Shown here: one piece after another, positions 1-6,085 of the stretch
Position numbering within the stretch: position 1 is the first letter of the stretch
Layout of the letters: the number at the start of each line of letters is the position of its first letter
DNA from: DATKXO01 sp035528995
GTDB lineage: Bacteria > Planctomycetota > Phycisphaerae > UBA1845
Direction: 5' to 3'
Assembly (NCBI GenBank): GCA_035528995.1
Contig: DATKXO010000405.1
Coordinates: 1 to 6,085 of the forward strand
DNA length: 6,085 bases
Program-made: the position numbers and the translations under genes
Notes under the pieces: model-generated
Databases searched by the model: none
The model's input: the letters and a program-made list of their open reading frames with translations, nothing else
What the model was told of the DNA's origin: nothing

Positions 1-2
1 CC

Positions 3-1379
<1,377 letters not shown>

Positions 1380-1426
1380 CCGGCCCCACCTCGATCCCAA
1401 ATCGACACCCAACTCGGACGTCCTCT

Positions 1427-1456
1427 TTGCCCGACCTCCACCAGCCGTGATACACT
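1427..1456 (+). promoter_or_regulatory. Possible promoter for the 1526 gene
   Basis: TTGCCC at 1427-1432 is followed after 18 nt by TACACT at 1451-1456. An extended -10 dinucleotide TG lies at 1448-1449, giving TGATACACT. The -10 matches TATAAT at 4 of 6 positions. A start near 1463 would give a leader of about 60 nt before the ATG at 1526. It lies in the 146-bp gap after miaB, which otherwise shows nothing I can name. Found by eye only; moderate to weak support. Confidence 0.35.
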
Positions 1457-1525
1457 GCGCAATCCGACGGCGTGCTGTATCTCGGTTTCCGCGCCACTTG
1501 CTTCTGCCTGCACGCGTGACAATGA

Positions 1526-2245
1526 ATGGCCACAGCACCGAGAGGTAACAACGCGATCCTGCTGCGGCTTCGGCACCGCGAGCGGCTGTTCAGGGTCAAG
1601 GTGACGGCCATGGTCCTCTTCGGCCTGCCCCTTTCGCTGGTCGGGCCGTTTGTGCTGGCCACCATCTTCTGGCTCGCAGGCCGTGCTCTGGGGCTTCTCT
1701 CCTGGGATCGGTTCTGGGGGCAGTGGATGTGGCTCTTCCTGGCGCTGGTCAGCATCGTTATCCCACTGCTCTACCGACTGGAACTGCGGACGGCCGGGGG
1801 GTATCTCAGCGAGGCTGCGAAGGACTTCAATCCCCACGGACCGACAGGCGCGCCTTTCCTCCCGGGTTCGGCAGCTTATGTAGGGGCGGTCGCTGCCGTA
1901 GTCGCCAATCCGCGGGCCGTGTCCGCAGGAATCGTCGAGGTCTTTCTGTTCGGTCCACGGCTGGTCGTCGGAGCGTGCCAGCAGATCAGAGCCGCCCGGC
2001 ATCTGAAGCAAGCCAACGTCGAACTCGCCGCTGCGATCTTGGCCGTACTGCTTGCGCGTGACACAGGCATCGACACGCACCGCTTCCTCAAGACCGGGCA
2101 GAAGCTCGAACACCTCCTGCCGACGCTGGCCTACTTGACGTTCCACCGATGGATTGGCGTGCGCGACGACTGGCAGCAGGTCTACGTCTACTCCGCATCC
2201 CGCGAAACGCTTCGCAGTGCAAGTGGCCAGGCGCGCAACACTTGA
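1526..2245 (+). CDS. Uncharacterised membrane protein with a soluble C-terminal domain
   Basis: I do not recognise this 239-residue protein. The N-terminus is basic (RLRHRERLFRVK). Two clear membrane helices follow, at about 30-52 and 67-83, and are joined by a Trp/Arg-rich loop (SWDRFWGQW). Further hydrophobic stretches at about 113-127 and 132-150 may be membrane-associated or amphipathic. The last 75 residues are soluble and look like a small helical domain: ELAAAILAVLLARDTGI, then LLPTLAYL, then WIGVRDDWQQVYVYS near 209-223. The first part of the pair of Trp residues (W209, W216) sits in a likely beta turn. The ATG at 1526 directly follows an in-frame TGA and has no visible ribosome site. 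The Met at codon 29 (1610) is a possible alternative start that would begin right at the first helix. Codon third positions are GC-rich like the neighbours, and the amino-acid composition is natural for a membrane protein, unlike the overlapping reverse frame. Gaps on both sides suggest it is transcribed separately from miaB and the phosphatase gene. Function unknown. Confidence 0.8.
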   Translation: MATAPRGNNAILLRLRHRERLFRVKVTAMVLFGLPLSLVGPFVLATIFWLAGRALGLLSWDRFWGQWMWLFLALVSIVIPLLYRLELRTAGGYLSEAAKDFNPHGPTGAPFLPGSAAYVGAVAAVVANPRAVSAGIVEVFLFGPRLVVGACQQIRAARHLKQANVELAAAILAVLLARDTGIDTHRFLKTGQKLEHLLPTLAYLTFHRWIGVRDDWQQVYVYSASRETLRSASGQARNT

Positions 2246-2315
2246 ATCGCCGCAAGTGACCCCGCAGATGTGGCTCAGGGCCTGCCCCATCAGCCGGTAC
2301 ACGGTCACCCGTTTC

Positions 2316-2324
2316 TGCTAGAAT
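2316..2324 (+). promoter_or_regulatory. Extended -10 promoter for the IMPase-like gene, probably giving a leaderless mRNA
   Basis: TGC-TAGAAT forms an extended -10 element: TG at 2316-2317 and TAGAAT at 2319-2324. TAGAAT matches 5 of 6 consensus bases. Only 8 nt separate it from the ATG at 2333, so transcription would begin at or within a base or two of the start codon. No good -35 is visible (GGTACA at 2297-2302 is the nearest, 16 nt upstream), as is common with extended -10 promoters. No Shine-Dalgarno sequence precedes the ATG. Confidence 0.5.
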
Positions 2325-2332
2325 CCGGTGCA

Positions 2333-3145
2333 ATGACAGATGACGACCTGACCGAATGGCTCAACATCGCCGGGAAACTCGCGGATGAGGCCGGCAGGAT
2401 CATCCTTGAGCGTTGGGACACCGCCACGACGCAGCGCAAAGCCGACGGCAGCGAGGTCACCGACGCCGACTGGGCCGCTGAGGAACACATCCGCGACGCC
2501 CTCAACCGCGCCTACCCCGATCACGATGTCCTGGCCGAAGAAGCCGGGCTCGGCTCCGCCCCGGCGCACGGCGGCCGGTTCTGCTGGGCCGTCGACCCCC
2601 TCGACGGCACGCAGAGCTACACCCGCCGCTTCCCCTGTTTCGCGACCTCGATCGCACTGCTCGACTCCGGGACCCCGGTAGTCGGCGTCGTGCGGGAGCA
2701 CGTCTCCGGCCGAACGTATACCGCCGCCGCCGGGCACGGAGCCCACATGGACGGCGCACCGATCCGAGTCGCCCAGAATCCGCTGAACTACGATTTCTTC
2801 GTGGGCATCTCTTCGAGCAAGCACCCCGATTCGCGAGCGGCCCTTCAGCGTGTCCTTCAGCGGGCCAGCCTGAGGAGCCTCGGCTCGACCGCGGTGCATC
2901 TGGCCCTGGTGGCCACCGGGGCCATGGACGCGGCCCTGTCGCACCGCTGCTACACCTGGGACATAGCGGCCGGTTACGTCATCATTCGCGAGGCGGGCGG
3001 GGTCTGCACCGACCTGCACGGCCGGGATCTGTTGCCGCTCCCGCCCCAGCCGGATCCCACGGCCAAAACCCCGTTTCTGGCCGCCGGCCCACACGTACAC
3101 GCCGAGTTGCTCGACCTCATCCGCCGCGGCGCCCCCGCCGATTGA
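2333..3145 (+). CDS. Inositol monophosphatase family protein
   Basis: A 270-residue Mg2+-dependent, lithium-sensitive-type phosphomonoesterase of the IMPase/SuhB/HisN/CysQ superfamily, full length for the family and expected in the cytoplasm. Visible motifs in order: KADGSEVTDADWAAEE near 35-50 (the KxDxSxVTxAD substrate and lid region); metal-binding glutamates E69-E70 in LAEEAG, where the usual Gly before EE is Ala; metal site DPLDGT with D88, D91 and T93; and WDIAAG with D210, the third metal ligand, followed by EAGG. The stretch after DPLDGT (RRFPCFATSIALL) resembles SuhB and IMPase more than CysQ, but family relatives differ in substrate (inositol-1-phosphate, histidinol phosphate, PAP, fructose-1,6-bisphosphate), so I give no symbol. 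Start chosen at ATG 2333 because the family homology begins there and the -10 box lies just before it. A GTG at 2270 in the same frame would place the promoter inside the gene. It stands alone, with gaps on both sides. Confidence 0.93.
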   Translation: MTDDDLTEWLNIAGKLADEAGRIILERWDTATTQRKADGSEVTDADWAAEEHIRDALNRAYPDHDVLAEEAGLGSAPAHGGRFCWAVDPLDGTQSYTRRFPCFATSIALLDSGTPVVGVVREHVSGRTYTAAAGHGAHMDGAPIRVAQNPLNYDFFVGISSSKHPDSRAALQRVLQRASLRSLGSTAVHLALVATGAMDAALSHRCYTWDIAAGYVIIREAGGVCTDLHGRDLLPLPPQPDPTAKTPFLAAGPHVHAELLDLIRRGAPAD

Positions 3146-3221
3146 GCAACGCGCCGACCCCCCATCCCGCCCGAATCGCTAGACTGCGGGCCGCAAAAGT
3201 GACGACAAAGAACTTGCGGGG

Positions 3222-3249
3222 TTTACCCGCCCCGGTGGTCGACTAGAAT
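3222..3249 (+). promoter_or_regulatory. Promoter of the GroES-like / BtpA / LD-carboxypeptidase operon
   Basis: TTTACC at 3222-3227 (4 of 6 matches to the -35 consensus) and TAGAAT at 3244-3249 (5 of 6 to the -10) are 16 nt apart. Transcription should begin near 3256, directly at the inverted repeat 3257-3280. A short repeat GCGGG/CCCGC (3216-3220, 3226-3230) flanks the -35. Two further -10-like words, TAGACT at 3180 and TAGACA at 3254, lie close by. Confidence 0.5.
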
Positions 3250-3256
3250 TGGCTAG

Positions 3257-3280
3257 ACACCGCAGCAAGGCTTGCGGTGT
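3257..3280 (+). repeat. Perfect inverted repeat at the predicted 5' end of the GroES-like transcript
   Basis: The arms ACACCGCA (3257-3264) and TGCGGTGT (3273-3280) are exact reverse complements around an 8-nt loop. The repeat lies 7 nt after the -10 box and ends 3 nt before the ribosome site. In RNA it would be a GC-rich stem at the very 5' end. In DNA it could be an operator at +1. It is not the CIRCE element (TTAGCACTC-N9-GAGTGCTAA) that HrcA binds. Confidence 0.6.
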
Positions 3281-3281
3281 C

Positions 3282-3290
3282 GAGAGGAAG
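3282..3290 (+). promoter_or_regulatory. Ribosome binding site of the GroES-like gene
   Basis: The purine run GAGAGGAAG contains GAGG (3284-3287), 8 nt before the ATG at 3296. It is the clearest Shine-Dalgarno sequence in the window and decides the start in favour of ATG 3296 over the in-frame TTG at 3272, which lies inside the upstream hairpin. Confidence 0.65.
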
Positions 3291-3295
3291 TCTTC

Positions 3296-3622
3296 ATGGC
3301 TGAGCGAACCGACAAGAAAAAAACGCTGCTCGAAAGGGTCGAGCCACTGGGCAAGCGAGTCCTGATTCGCAAGGACGAGGACAAGAAGCGCACCAAGGGT
3401 GGGATCGAGCTGCCCGACTCGATCGAGATCCCCACGATCACCGGGCGCGTCGTCACCGTCTCCGCCCAGGTCGAATCCGACGACGATTTCCCCATCCAGC
3501 AGTACGACAAGGTGCTCTTCAATCCCAAACACGCCATCCCGGTGGATTTCGAGGCCGACAACCAGCTCTATGTCGTGCCCGTCGAGGACCTGGTGGCCGT
3601 CTTCCGCAAGGACAAGGGTTGA
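3296..3622 (+). CDS. GroES-like (Cpn10 family) co-chaperonin homologue
   Basis: A 108-residue cytoplasmic protein with the GroES fold signature. The core begins with VEPLGKRVLIRKDE (15-28), matching the IRPLHDRVLVKR-type opening of GroES. KRTKGGIELPDS (31-42) corresponds to the mobile loop, with I37-E38-L39 at the place of the hydrophobic Ile-Val-Leu tripeptide that binds the GroEL apical domain. ITGRVVTVS, YDKVLFNP (70-77) and the ending LYVVPVEDLVAVF (91-103) match the later strands of the beta barrel. It differs from classical GroES: a Lys-rich tail of about 14 residues at the N-terminus, an acidic segment ESDDDF (60-65) where the roof loop would be, and no YGGT-like segment. No groEL follows. 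It may be a chaperonin cofactor for a separate GroEL, or a derived protein with another role. It leads an apparent operon, with btpA-like starting 64 bp downstream. Fold assignment fairly sure; function as a co-chaperonin is inferred. Confidence 0.85.
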   Translation: MAERTDKKKTLLERVEPLGKRVLIRKDEDKKRTKGGIELPDSIEIPTITGRVVTVSAQVESDDDFPIQQYDKVLFNPKHAIPVDFEADNQLYVVPVEDLVAVFRKDKG

Positions 3623-3631
3623 TCCGGCCCC

Positions 3632-3651
3632 CCGGCGGCCTCGGCCGCCGG
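3632..3651 (+). repeat. Intercistronic stem-loop after the GroES-like gene
   Basis: CCGGCGGCC (3632-3640) and GGCCGCCGG (3643-3651) are perfect reverse complements, realistically an 8-bp all-GC stem with a CTCG loop. It starts 9 bp after the stop at 3622. No T-tract follows, so it is not a standard intrinsic terminator. Possible roles are partial termination, protection of the upstream message from 3' decay, or separating expression of the small first gene from the next two. Confidence 0.6.
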
Positions 3652-3668
3652 CACCGGCGTCACGCAAC

Positions 3669-3674
3669 AGGGGA
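3669..3674 (+). promoter_or_regulatory. Likely ribosome binding site of the BtpA-family gene
   Basis: AGGGGA lies 12 nt before the ATG at 3687, somewhat far but the only purine-rich run between the intercistronic hairpin and the start. It supports ATG 3687 as the start. Confidence 0.4.
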
Positions 3675-3686
3675 CACTCGCCCGCC

Positions 3687-4481
3687 ATGTTCAGTCCGCC
3701 CCGTCCGTTTCTCGTCGGCATGATCCACCTGCCGCCCCTGCCAGGCAGTCCCAGACATCAGCTCAGCCTGGCCGGACTCACCGACCACGCGCTGCGTGAC
3801 GCCCGCCGACTGCACGAGGCCGGTTTCGGCGCCCTGCTGATCGAGAACTTCGGCGACGTCCCCTTCCACGGCGACCGCATCGAGTCTGCGACCATCGCCG
3901 CCATGGGCATCCTCGCCGCCGAGATTCGATCCGCCACAAAGCTACCGGTCGGCATCAACGCCCTGCGCAACGACGCGATCAGCGCCCTCGGCATTGCAGC
4001 CGCGGCCGAGGCCGCATTCATCCGCGTCAACGTCCACACCGGCGTCGCCGCCACCGACCAGGGCATCCTCCAGGGCCGCGCCGACGAGACCCTGCGCTAC
4101 CGCCGCCGCCTCAACCGCGACATCGCCATCTTCGCCGACGTCCACGTCAAGCACGCCACCCCCATCAGCCAGCCGGACATCGCCCTGGCCGCAGAGGAAA
4201 CCGCCTACCGCGGATTGGCCGACGGGCTCATCGTGACGGGCACGACCACCGGCCGCGCCGCCGACCTCGATGCCGTCAGCCGGGTGAAGCAGGCGGTCCC
4301 CGATCGACCCGTCCTCGTGGGCAGCGGTGCAACCGCCGACAACGTGGCCCGGATCCTCGCCGTCGCCGACGGCGTCATCGTCGGAAGCAGCCTCAAACCC
4401 GGAGGTCGCCCCGACGAACCCATCGACCCACAGCTCGCCCGCGCCTTCATCCAGGCGGCCACGGAACGCGGGAATGCCTAG
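3687..4481 (+). CDS. BtpA/SgcQ family TIM-barrel protein
   Basis: A 264-residue protein of the BtpA family, full length and collinear with it. In cyanobacteria BtpA is needed for stable photosystem I. Homologues in non-photosynthetic bacteria and archaea, such as SgcQ, have no settled function, and the fold is a phosphate-binding-type TIM barrel. Family motifs in order: VGMIHLPPLPGSP (10-22), LLIENFGDVPF (50-60), LPVGINALRND (86-96), FIRVNVHTG (111-119), ADVHVKHATP (150-159), VTGTTTG (183-189), VLVGSGAT (209-216) and GVIVGSSLKPGG (229-240). The last two resemble the phosphate-binding end of such barrels. The frame stays open upstream through the GroES-like gene, but homology begins at this ATG. 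The stop (TAG 4479-4481) overlaps the start of the next gene, so the two are likely translated in a coupled way. No photosynthesis genes are in view, so a role in photosystem assembly should not be assumed. Confidence 0.93.
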   Translation: MFSPPRPFLVGMIHLPPLPGSPRHQLSLAGLTDHALRDARRLHEAGFGALLIENFGDVPFHGDRIESATIAAMGILAAEIRSATKLPVGINALRNDAISALGIAAAAEAAFIRVNVHTGVAATDQGILQGRADETLRYRRRLNRDIAIFADVHVKHATPISQPDIALAAEETAYRGLADGLIVTGTTTGRAADLDAVSRVKQAVPDRPVLVGSGATADNVARILAVADGVIVGSSLKPGGRPDEPIDPQLARAFIQAATERGNA

Positions 4482-5577
4482 GTCGCGTCCGATCCTGCGT
4501 CTGGTCGCCCCGGCCGGTTCCTGCCGCGAGATGCTCGCCGCCCTGCAATGTGCGTCCGCCCCTGATCTGATCGAACTGGTTCAGCGAACCGTGGGCGACC
4601 GATACCGCGTCGCCGCCACCGCGACCCAGATCGAGGCCGCCGAGGACGACGAGCGCGGCGGGCGCGATGACGACGCTGCCCGCGCGAAGGATCTGCAGCG
4701 CGCCCTCGGCGATGACCGGGTCGCCGGCGTGATCGCCCTTCGCGGCGGTGCCTGGCTCACCCGCATCCTGCCGAGGATCGACTTTGACGTCCTCCGCCGT
4801 CGATCCACACGCGTGGCCATCTTCGGCTTCAGCGAGCTGACCACGGTGATCAACATCGCCGCGTGCTACCCCCGAGCCGTCTGCTGGTACGACATGGGGC
4901 CCGCTTTCATCCCCGCCGGGCTGGCCCGCTGGGCAAGTGAACGACGGGTGCCCGATGCCGATCGGGCGGCGGCCGGGGCCGAGGAACCGGTCCCATGCCC
5001 GCCGAACCCAAAAGACTGGGCCCGTCAGCAGTTCCCGGAGCACCTGGCCGGATTCGTCAAGGATGCCGTCGCCCGCATCGAAGGCCGCCCGTCGTCCGGA
5101 GTCATTCACGGGCGCCTGGTCAACGGTTCTCTGCCGCGGGAATCATCGGCCAGGATCGTCGGCGGCACGCTGTCGGTGCTGACCTCGCTCATCGGCACAC
5201 CGTACGCCCGGTCGATCTTCCGCCCGGGCCGATGGCTGGCCATCGAGGACATCCGCGAGGCCCCCCACCGGATCGACCGCATGCTTGCCCACCTGAGCCT
5301 GGCCGGGATTCTCGACCGTTGCGCCGGCCTGCTCGTCGGCGACTTCCACATGGGCCGCCACGACCGCGCCGAGCAGGTGATGGCCAGCCTGAAACATATT
5401 CTGCCACGACGTTCGCCGTTGCCGATTTTGGTCACGCGGGATTTCGGACACGTCTGGCCGATGTCGCCGCTGCCGATAGGCCGCACCGTCCAACTGCGCC
5501 GAACCGGCACCCGCGGCCACGTCGAAGTCGAGCTGATCGTGCCCTGGCAGAAACTGGCCACGCGCCCTCCCGGCTAA
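4474..5577 (+). CDS. LD-carboxypeptidase-like serine peptidase, family S66
   Basis: A 367-residue homologue of LdcA and MccF. LdcA removes the terminal D-Ala from tetrapeptides during murein recycling in the cytoplasm; MccF cleaves peptide-nucleotide toxins. Family marks: LVAPAG (10-15); RGG at 90-92 in the oxyanion region; the nucleophile elbow GFSELT with S120 (GYSDxT in classical members); a YDMGPAF segment in place of the usual FHGP; HGRLVNGSL and IGTPYA in the C-terminal domain; IEDIRE with catalytic E258; HRIDRMLAHLSLAGILDR; and FGHVWPMSPLPIG with catalytic H326. The Ser-Glu-His triad is therefore intact (S120, E258, H326). Departures: RGGAWLTR replaces the common RGGYGSxR, and GFSE replaces GYSD. 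No signal peptide is seen. The ATG at 4474 overlaps the upstream stop by 8 nt (ATGCCTAG), with a weak GGAA about 8 nt upstream. Homology starts with the first residues, so the longer open frame upstream is not part of the gene. Substrate uncertain. Confidence 0.9.
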   Translation: MPRSRPILRLVAPAGSCREMLAALQCASAPDLIELVQRTVGDRYRVAATATQIEAAEDDERGGRDDDAARAKDLQRALGDDRVAGVIALRGGAWLTRILPRIDFDVLRRRSTRVAIFGFSELTTVINIAACYPRAVCWYDMGPAFIPAGLARWASERRVPDADRAAAGAEEPVPCPPNPKDWARQQFPEHLAGFVKDAVARIEGRPSSGVIHGRLVNGSLPRESSARIVGGTLSVLTSLIGTPYARSIFRPGRWLAIEDIREAPHRIDRMLAHLSLAGILDRCAGLLVGDFHMGRHDRAEQVMASLKHILPRRSPLPILVTRDFGHVWPMSPLPIGRTVQLRRTGTRGHVEVELIVPWQKLATRPPG

Positions 5578-5641
5578 GGCAGTGCTCGGCGGGCAACTCG
5601 CCCCCGAAACGGTCGGGTGGGCCGGCCTTCGCGCATCACAG

Positions 5642-5664
5642 CGGTGGCGTCCAATACGCCACCG
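5642..5664 (+). repeat. Perfect inverted repeat upstream of the 5681 gene
   Basis: CGGTGGCGT (5642-5650) and ACGCCACCG (5656-5664) are exact reverse complements around CCAAT. The repeat lies 64 bp after the peptidase stop and 16 bp before the next ATG. No T-tract follows. It could end the upstream operon inefficiently or be an operator for the next gene. The TACAGT at 5669-5674 just after it is a weak -10 candidate, only 6 nt before the ATG. Confidence 0.55.
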
Positions 5665-5680
5665 GCCGTACAGTTCACGC

Positions 5681-6085
5681 ATGAGCGACACCGCAACGAC
5701 ACGTCCGCCCCCGGAGGTCATCCTCGTCCCGCCGCCGCCCGGCCCGGGCATGCCACCAAAACGCGTCTGGGGCCCGATCAGCGGCTGCGTCTTTGGAGGC
5801 ATCGCCTGCCTCGTGCTCGTCCTCTTCCAGGGCGGGAACATCCGGCTCTGGTTCCTGGTGATGGCCCCGATTTACCTGGTCGTAGCCGTCATCGTCGCAA
5901 TCCACTTCAGGGTGGTGAACAAGGCCCACAGGGCCCAGCGGCGGACGTTCCTTCAGAAGCACCCCTCCGCCGAAGCCGACCCGCGTGCCCTCGCCCTGAT
6001 GCAGGCCTGGAAGGAGCCCGACCGGCCGTTGAAACCACACGACGTTCGAGCGGTATTAAGGGAGTGGACGGACACAGATGCAGGC
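5681..6085 (+). CDS. Two-helix membrane protein, 3' end beyond the window
   Basis: From the ATG at 5681 the frame stays open for 135 codons to the right edge, with no stop, so the gene is cut by the window. I do not recognise it. The N-terminus is Pro-rich (RPPPEVILVPPPPGPGMPP, 8-26) and likely disordered and cytoplasmic. Two hydrophobic helices follow at about 33-50 and 57-76, joined by a short QGGNIR loop. A basic stretch comes next (NKAHRAQRRTFLQKH), then a soluble tail with AEADPRALALMQAWKEPDRPLKPHDVRAVLREW. The sharp hydrophobic segments and GC-rich third codon positions support real coding. The two reverse-strand frames over the same bases have poor, Pro/Arg/Asp-skewed composition. No Shine-Dalgarno sequence is seen before the ATG, so a leaderless or weakly initiated start is possible. 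It is separated from the peptidase gene by 103 bp and a hairpin, and may be its own unit. Confidence 0.75.
   Translation, partial: MSDTATTRPPPEVILVPPPPGPGMPPKRVWGPISGCVFGGIACLVLVLFQGGNIRLWFLVMAPIYLVVAVIVAIHFRVVNKAHRAQRRTFLQKHPSAEADPRALALMQAWKEPDRPLKPHDVRAVLREWTDTDAG

Noticed and set aside
2270..2332. GTG-started N-terminal extension of the IMPase gene
   Set aside because: The added residues are not like the family, and the extended -10 box lies inside this segment directly before the ATG at 2333.
2318..3100. Reverse-strand open frame of 260 codons opposite the IMPase gene
   Set aside because: The opposite strand encodes a full set of IMPase motifs; this frame gives a Gly/Arg/Val-rich product without family features.
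3257..3280. CIRCE/HrcA operator for the GroES-like gene
   Set aside because: Arms and spacing (8-N8-8, ACACCGCA) do not match the CIRCE sequence TTAGCACTC-N9-GAGTGCTAA.
3272..3295. TTG start for the GroES-like gene
   Set aside because: It lies within the hairpin and upstream of the clear ribosome site; ATG 3296 has proper spacing from GAGG.
3399..3686. Upstream extension of the BtpA frame through the GroES-like gene
   Set aside because: The extension is Ser/Pro/Arg-rich shadow sequence; BtpA homology begins at ATG 3687, preceded by AGGGGA.
4327..4473. Upstream extension of the S66 peptidase frame
   Set aside because: It is a shadow of the BtpA gene (Ser/Pro-rich); the S66 N-terminus starts at ATG 4474.
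4447..5109. Reverse-strand open frame of 220 codons over the S66 peptidase gene
   Set aside because: Antisense shadow of a gene with an intact catalytic triad; product is Gly/Asp/Arg-skewed without recognisable domains.
5591..5603. GGGC-AACTC-GCCC as a terminator after the peptidase gene
   Set aside because: Only a 4-bp stem and no T-tract; such short repeats are common by chance at this GC content.
4995..5684. Second + strand frame of 229 codons inside the S66 gene
   Set aside because: Pro/Arg/His-rich product without motifs, out of frame with the S66 protein, typical of GC-rich shadow frames.
5143..6040. Reverse-strand open frames opposite the end of the peptidase gene and the last gene
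   Set aside because: Skewed composition and no motifs, while the + strand shows S66 motifs and then two clean membrane helices from 5681.

Overview
This window reads as ordinary chromosome from a high-GC bacterium. It holds six genes, all on the + strand, packed with gaps of at most about 150 bp. The best guess for the lineage is Planctomycetota or a close relative. That guess rests on the high GC, the mix of families (a BtpA-type TIM barrel, a divergent GroES-like protein, S66 peptidase), few strong Shine-Dalgarno sites, and an extended linker in MiaB. It is an inference from gene content, not a proof. I see no tRNA, rRNA, CRISPR array, insertion sequence, phage gene or attachment site, and no classical hairpin-plus-T-tract terminator.

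Layout. (1) The 3' part of miaB (tRNA methylthiotransferase) runs in from the left edge and ends at 1379. (2) After a 146-bp gap with a possible promoter lies an unrecognised membrane protein (1526-2245). (3) After an 87-bp gap, an extended -10 box sits 8 nt before the ATG of an inositol-monophosphatase-family enzyme (2333-3145), so its mRNA is probably leaderless. (4) A 150-bp gap carries a promoter and a perfect 8-bp inverted repeat, placed where the 5' end of the transcript should be. It leads a likely three-gene operon: a small GroES-like protein (3296-3622), a BtpA-family protein (3687-4481) and an S66 LD-carboxypeptidase-like protein (4474-5577). The last two overlap by 8 nt. (5) After a 103-bp gap with another perfect inverted repeat, a two-helix membrane protein starts at 5681 and runs off the right edge.

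How the genes fit together. MiaB modifies tRNA and the IMPase-like enzyme dephosphorylates small sugar or nucleotide phosphates. The operon pairs a protein-folding cofactor homologue with a BtpA-type barrel and a cell-wall-peptide hydrolase. No shared pathway for these three is obvious from sequence. Nothing here amounts to a clearly new biological system. The most interesting points are the regulatory architecture (leaderless start, 5'-terminal hairpin, recurring CTAGAAT-type -10 boxes), the divergent orphan GroES-like protein with its unusual downstream partners, the altered active-site neighbourhood of the S66 protein, and two membrane proteins I cannot name.
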